64,000 bases of DNA from Calonectria ilicicola. Taxonomy: Eukaryota; Ascomycota; Sordariomycetes; Hypocreales; Nectriaceae. Under the pieces are notes generated by a model. It searched no databases. It was not told where the DNA came from and saw only the letters and a list, made by a program, of their open reading frames with translations. Made by a program: the position numbers and the translations under genes. How positions within the stretch are numbered: the first letter of the stretch is position 1; the number at the start of each line of letters is the position of its first letter. The DNA is taken from NCBI GenBank assembly GCA_020809705.1, contig CP085832.1:2728001-2792000 (forward strand), given 5' to 3'. This document shows, piece by piece, positions 59,467 through 64,000 of this stretch.

Positions 59467-61904
59467 ATGAACGGGGACCTGAGCCTTTCTCAGGCCCTGG
59501 GCGGCCTTCGCATCGCCAACCCTGACGATGCTGCCGAGGCCGCCTCTGTCTCTGTATCCGATACCACCACTGCCACCGCCATGGCATCGTCGTCCCCCCT
59601 CCAGCCCCCCGCAGAACCTATGACCGACACCATCCATCTCGAACCTGTTAATGCCAGCGTCGAGCCTATCCTTAACGATCCCAGACTCGCCCCGCCTTCT
59701 GGAGAGCTCCAAATGTCTCCTGAGCCCACTGCACCCGACACTTCCCAACAACCCTCTCAGCCCGACATGTCGAGATTATCCATTTACGGCTTGCCCAATA
59801 TTCCCGAACCTACGTTGCCCTATCTCTCCAACGACTCCGCACCGATAGACTCTCAAGCCACCTACAACTCGAACCACCAAACACCCCTTCCACCGACCAG
59901 TGGCCCATTACCGCCGAGACGAAGCTCTCGGGGTGTGGGCGGTGGCTACTCTTCTACTACAGCAGGCTCACAGTCCAATTCCCCATATGCTGGTGATGCC
60001 CCAGTACCGTCAAGTAGCGAGGAATGGAAAGATCGCGGCGCCGCTGTGGGTGTTCGCCGTGAGGTGGATGCAAGTGGCCGTACGGTTGTCCGGCAGGTCA
60101 AGAAGGGTGTCCGTGATTTCAATTTCGGCCGTATCCTTGGCGAGGGTTCCTACAGCAGCGTCTACCTTGCTACCGACCGCCAAACCCTCAAGGAGTATGC
60201 AATCAAGGTTTTGGAGAAGAGGCACATCATCAAAGAGAAAAAAATCAAATATGTCAACATCGAAAAGAACACCCTCAATCGCCTTACTGAACACCCTGGC
60301 ATTGTCCGACTTTATTATACATTCCAGGATGAAACATCGCTATACTATGTTCTTGATTTGTGCAACGGTGGTGAGCTTCTTGGCGTGCTGAAGAAAACTG
60401 GCACATTTGATGTCGAATGTACAAGGTTCTACGGCGCTCAAATCCTTGACGCTATCGATTATATGCACTCGCGTGGGGTTATTCATCGTGATTTAAAACC
60501 CGAAAATGTGCTCCTTGATGATCAGATGCACGTCAAGATCACTGATTTTGGAACTGCTAAGCTGCTTAAAGATCCTCGTGAAGGTCGAAATCAAGGCCAA
60601 CCGGATCGAGGCGTGCCTGACCCCGGGCGACGCGATGGTGAAGATGACGACCGAGCGGCGTCGTTTGTTGGAACGGCCGAGTATGTCAGTCCAGAACTTC
60701 TCACGCACAAGAATGCTTGCAAGGCTAGTGACCTGTGGGCGTACGGGTGCATAATCTACCAACTACTGGCGGGACGACCCCCTTTTAAGGGAGGTAGCGA
60801 GTATCTCACCTTCCAGAAGATTGTCAACCTCGAATACGAATTCCCCCCAGGCTTTCCACCAGCAGCGCGCGACCTTGTGGAACGGTGTCTTGTTCTTGAC
60901 CCTGCCCGACGTTTGACCATTGAACATATAAAAAACCATGAATTTTTCGATGGCCAGTCCTTCGGAAAAGGCTTATGGCGAACAAAAGCACCGCGGCTAC
61001 GCCCGTATATCCCACCTCAACAAGAGCCCGCTGTGATTCAGCTAAATGGCTTTCCTACTGCCCCAATGCCCGTGTCAAACTCGCGCGGTCCCTTGTTACA
61101 AACTAACCCTTCCAATGGAAGCAGCCGTCCATCGCGAATTATTACTGAGCTGCCTCCCCCAACACAACTGGATATTGAATGGTCACCGGTTCTTACGAGG
61201 TCTAATGAGCGCATTCTTAAATTGGGAGATTTGATGGTTGTGTCAACACCCTTACCTTCAAGCCCACATGGGAAAGGTTCTGATGAAGGTCATAAGAAGC
61301 TTTCCCGGTTCTTTGGAGGGAGCACAACGAAGAAACGCCAGCGGCTGGTAATGATTACATCCAGTGGTCGTATCGTGCTTGCACCGGCAGGTGGCGAGGA
61401 AAAGCGGGCAAAGCAAGAGATATCTCTCCTAGCTCAGGACTGCTCTTGGAGAACACAAAAGGATGCCAAAGGTCAAATTGTTTGGTGTGTCGATACGGTA
61501 AGATAGCCATATTTGTTTATGGTTGAATTTCGCTGACGTCTAGTTAATAGGGTGGGCAACATTACACCTTTGAGGAGACGAAGTCCTCCCCACCATCTGA
61601 AAGCGGATCACCCGCCGCAGCCGATTGGATCGAGTGTTTAGAACGAGCGAGAGATCTTGCCATGTCTCAGAGTATGCCTGCGACCTACGCTAGCGACAAC
61701 GGATTCGCCGAAATGTCATCAGCGGTGTCGAGCCCGGCTAGTACACTTGGGGGTCGTGCTGCATATTCTGATGGCTTCGGTGTCAGCGATCGACAAGCTC
61801 GTAATCATTTGAGCAAAAACCAGGGCTCAGTTGAAGACCCGGCGCCGAAACGAAATCGCTTTAGCAAGCGACAGTCGAGAAGTGGGCTGGGCTCTGCGTT
61901 TTGA
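59467..61904 (+). CDS. pkh1: PDK1-type AGC protein kinase (Pkh family)
   Basis: Master kinase that phosphorylates the activation loop of other AGC kinases (Ypk, Pkc, Sch9 types) and answers to sphingolipid signals. Exons: 59467-61497 and 61551-61904 (intron GTAAGA...TAATAG, phase 0), 794 residues. Residues 1-215 are low-complexity. The kinase domain runs from about 219 to 495: glycine loop GRILGEGSYSSVYLA, AIKVLEKRHIIKEKK, catalytic VIHRDLKPENVLL, DFGTAKLL (typical of PDK1), and activation loop SFVGTAEYVSPELL with its autophosphorylation serine. A 40-residue acidic/basic insert lies between DFG and the loop, as in other fungal members. A PH-like domain covers about 585-700 (ERILKLGDLMVVSTPLP, RQRLVMITSSGRIVLAPAGG), completed in exon 2. 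The paralogue number cannot be resolved, so the symbol is nominal. Confidence 0.92.
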
Positions 61905-63133
61905 AATTAATCAAGTTAATTACTGCTAGAGTGGAAGAATACGCGGCGGCTGGCAGAGCCGTAAGACTGATCTCCTTGAAAAATTTTGCCTGTTACCTCT
62001 CATGTTCAGTTCGGTCATAGGCATTGGCAGCGAGGCGTACTACTATGGGAATTCATTTCTTATGAGGTTGACAGACGTGTTTTTTTTTGTGCATTTTCGA
62101 GCATGAGGAGCAGCGCCATAGTCGCAGGGATTACATGTCATGCGCTACAACCGATGACCACCGTTCTCGGGGCATTTGAGTTCGCATCTGGTAACTTGGG
62201 ATTTTGCCTGGGCAACCGAAGATGGAAGGTTGAATAGGTCTGGTATACGCCGATGTGTCTTGGGTGTCTGGCGATAGTATTGATGAGGGCTCGCTTTGTC
62301 TTGAGGATTAATTCAAGCATCGTATTTCATATAGAAGACGATAGCTGGAAGGCAAGGACATGTTGTATTGTATTCAAACTGGATGGAACCGATTGGGGTG
62401 TAGATTTACCGACTCCTTGCTGCTTGTAACCACGACCTTTTGTAAGCCCAAGGCCTGAGAAATAGGACACATTATTTATACAAGTTTCTATTGGTCGACA
62501 TGGCTACTTGCTCATAAATCCGCCTAATATCAGAGAATTTTTATAGTTGTCGAATAGTTTGGCCGAATTCCGTGTGATGCAAGTTGATGAGTGAAGTTCT
62601 AAATTAGTCGAGAAAGTCGTTGGGTAAGGTCCATTGGCACACCACTGATGTTTATGGCGTCTGTTAGATTATGAGTGATTATAGCGATCCCAATATTAAC
62701 GGGGCGTCCAATTTTTATTGCATGGTGGAGTGGTTATTCTCACAGCATCCTATCCATACACTGGATTGAAACCAATTGGACTAGAGACTTTCCTCTACTC
62801 TAGAGATGAGTGGTTAAGTATGCACCATCCTGCATGACAATCATAATTAGAGGCAATAAAACGAACATCGAACAAATTGATGATTGGTGCAGGGAATTAT
62901 CACACACTTTTTCTTTGCATCTTTTTTTTTTTCGCAATGAGTATTTATGTATCTTATCGTGGTGCCTTATCTGCTTAAAGCCTCACGTGACAGACCAAGA
63001 ATGGATTAGCGTTTTCTAGCAATTCAGCTATGCGATGCGACGCGACACGATCGCTTCCAAACTTGAATGTTCTGGTGAATCTTCTGTGGGAGCCACAATC
63101 AGTATCTACTCAACGCCCCAAATATCCACCAAA
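61905..63133. other. Intergenic: kinase 3' region and snf12 promoter
   Basis: A 1.2-kb gap between two plus-strand genes. T-runs occur at about 62081-62089 and 62920-62931. Open frames are short. No RNA gene recognised. Confidence 0.4.
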
Positions 63134-64000
63134 ATGCAGGCGCAATATCGATCATATGCGCAGCAGGTGCCGCAGCGCTCGCCTGCGAACCAGCGCAGAG
63201 GCGGAATTGGTATGTAATTACCCAGCCTGTTTGCACTATACCGATGATCTTCTGCTAACCCTGTGTTTATCAAGGACCGATGATGTCCTCAGGACCTCAC
63301 CCCTCAGTGCCCCTTACCCAGGCTCAGATCGCTCAGCAACAACAGGCTCAGGCACATGCTACCGAGCTTGCAAAGAGACGTAGCCGCAAACCTACCGATA
63401 AGAACGTGCCCGAGGGCGTTGAGGACAACATCATTGACCCAGAGGGTGTTCAACGCTACAAGGACTTGAGGGATGTTGAGCGCCGACTCGATGCTACTAT
63501 GACGCGTAAACGACTTGACATAGTTGACAGTGCAAATCGTAGTTTCAAAGTAGGTGATTGGCCAACGTCATTACGCGTGCAGTTTGCTGACCACTGACAT
63601 ACTGCATAGCGTTACAAAACCCTTCGAATCTGGATCAGTAACACTGTCGAAGACCAAATCTGGCAGAGCAATGGGCTTAATGTTGATGCCTTTGATTTTA
63701 CTCCCAGCATGGAAGCCTCTTATCGCGTCAAGATTGAGGGTCGTTTGCTTGATGATGAGGATGAAAAGAGTTTATCAGCACCCGACAACACTGGTGACGA
63801 CAAGGTGGAACAAGACGGAGCTGGCTCAGCGCAGAAGCCCAAAACCCAACCATATAAGCCTCGCTTCTCGCACTTTTTCAAGTCTCTGACTGTCGACTTT
63901 GACCGCTCACGATTTCGAAATGGGTCTGAGCAAACGGTGGAGTGGAAGAAACCAGATGCTTCATCTAGGAGTCAGCCAAACGCAAACTTGTCTGCTGCAG
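63134..64000 (+). CDS. snf12: SWI/SNF complex subunit Snf12/BAF60 (5' part)
   Basis: Core accessory subunit of the SWI/SNF or RSC remodeller (Snf12/Rsc6, BAF60 in animals). Exons: 63134-63209, 63275-63549 and 63611 onward; phases 1 and 0, and the third exon runs off the right edge. The N-terminus MQAQYRSYAQQVPQRSPANQ is Gln/Pro-rich. It is followed by the family block VERRLDATMTRKRLDIVDSA and TLRIWISNTVEDQIWQ, then PYKPRFSHFFKSLTVDFDR. The SWIB domain expected further downstream is outside the window. Snf12 and Rsc6 are often one gene in filamentous fungi. Confidence 0.9.

Overview
This window is nuclear DNA of a filamentous ascomycete, most likely Sordariomycetes and probably Hypocreales. 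The grounds are short GT-AG introns (mostly 45-80 nt) with CTAAC/CTGAC-type branch sites, one-gene transcription units on both strands, and proteins such as a neurofibromin-type Ira, Rat1, Uso1, Rav1, Atg8, HookA-type adaptor and Ama1 whose sequences look filamentous-fungal. Genus cannot be read from the sequence. No prophage, insertion sequence, CRISPR array, rRNA or convincing tRNA was seen.

Layout. 1-8 kb: the 5' half of a Ras-GAP gene of the IRA/NF1 family (minus, runs off the left edge) and rat1, the nuclear 5'-3' exoribonuclease (minus). 8.6-21.2 kb: uso1 (vesicle tether) and a PRMT3-type methyltransferase (plus), facing an OPT-family transporter and rav1 (V-ATPase assembly) on minus. 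22.8-28.6 kb: atg8 (minus), hem13 and a SWIM-finger Sws1-like gene (plus), rpn8 (minus). 30.7-42.1 kb: adk1 (plus), a Hook dynein adaptor, a small secreted I9-type protein and an unrecognised gene (all minus), rps23 (plus), coq2 (minus). 42.7-55.2 kb: a large JmjC/zinc-finger/AT-hook chromatin protein (plus), bet4 (minus), a damaged ama1-like APC/C activator (plus), syn8 (minus) and a second unrecognised gene (minus). 55.2-59.4 kb is gene-poor. 59.5-64 kb: a PDK1-type kinase and the 5' part of snf12 (plus, runs off the right edge). The genes are mainly unlinked housekeeping functions: membrane traffic (uso1, syn8, bet4, hok1, rav1, atg8), RNA and protein turnover (rat1, rpn8), signalling (IRA, PDK1-type), chromatin (JmjC, snf12, PRMT3) and metabolism (hem13, coq2, adk1). 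I see no secondary-metabolite or defence cluster.

The most interesting locus is the ama1-like gene (about 49.3-52.0 kb). It is still clearly related to meiosis-specific Cdc20/Cdh1-family activators and its regular introns are intact, but it carries two in-frame TAG codons and an apparent +1 shift; the last TAG separates the WD40 domain from a preserved C-terminal Ile-Arg tail. Other points of note are a 9-nt internal microexon in the OPT gene, a 9-nt first coding exon in bet4, a GC-AG intron in the JmjC gene and a bipartite mitochondrial leader on Hem13. Exon boundaries were assigned by hand from splice signals, reading frame and family resemblance; no alignment or transcript data were available.
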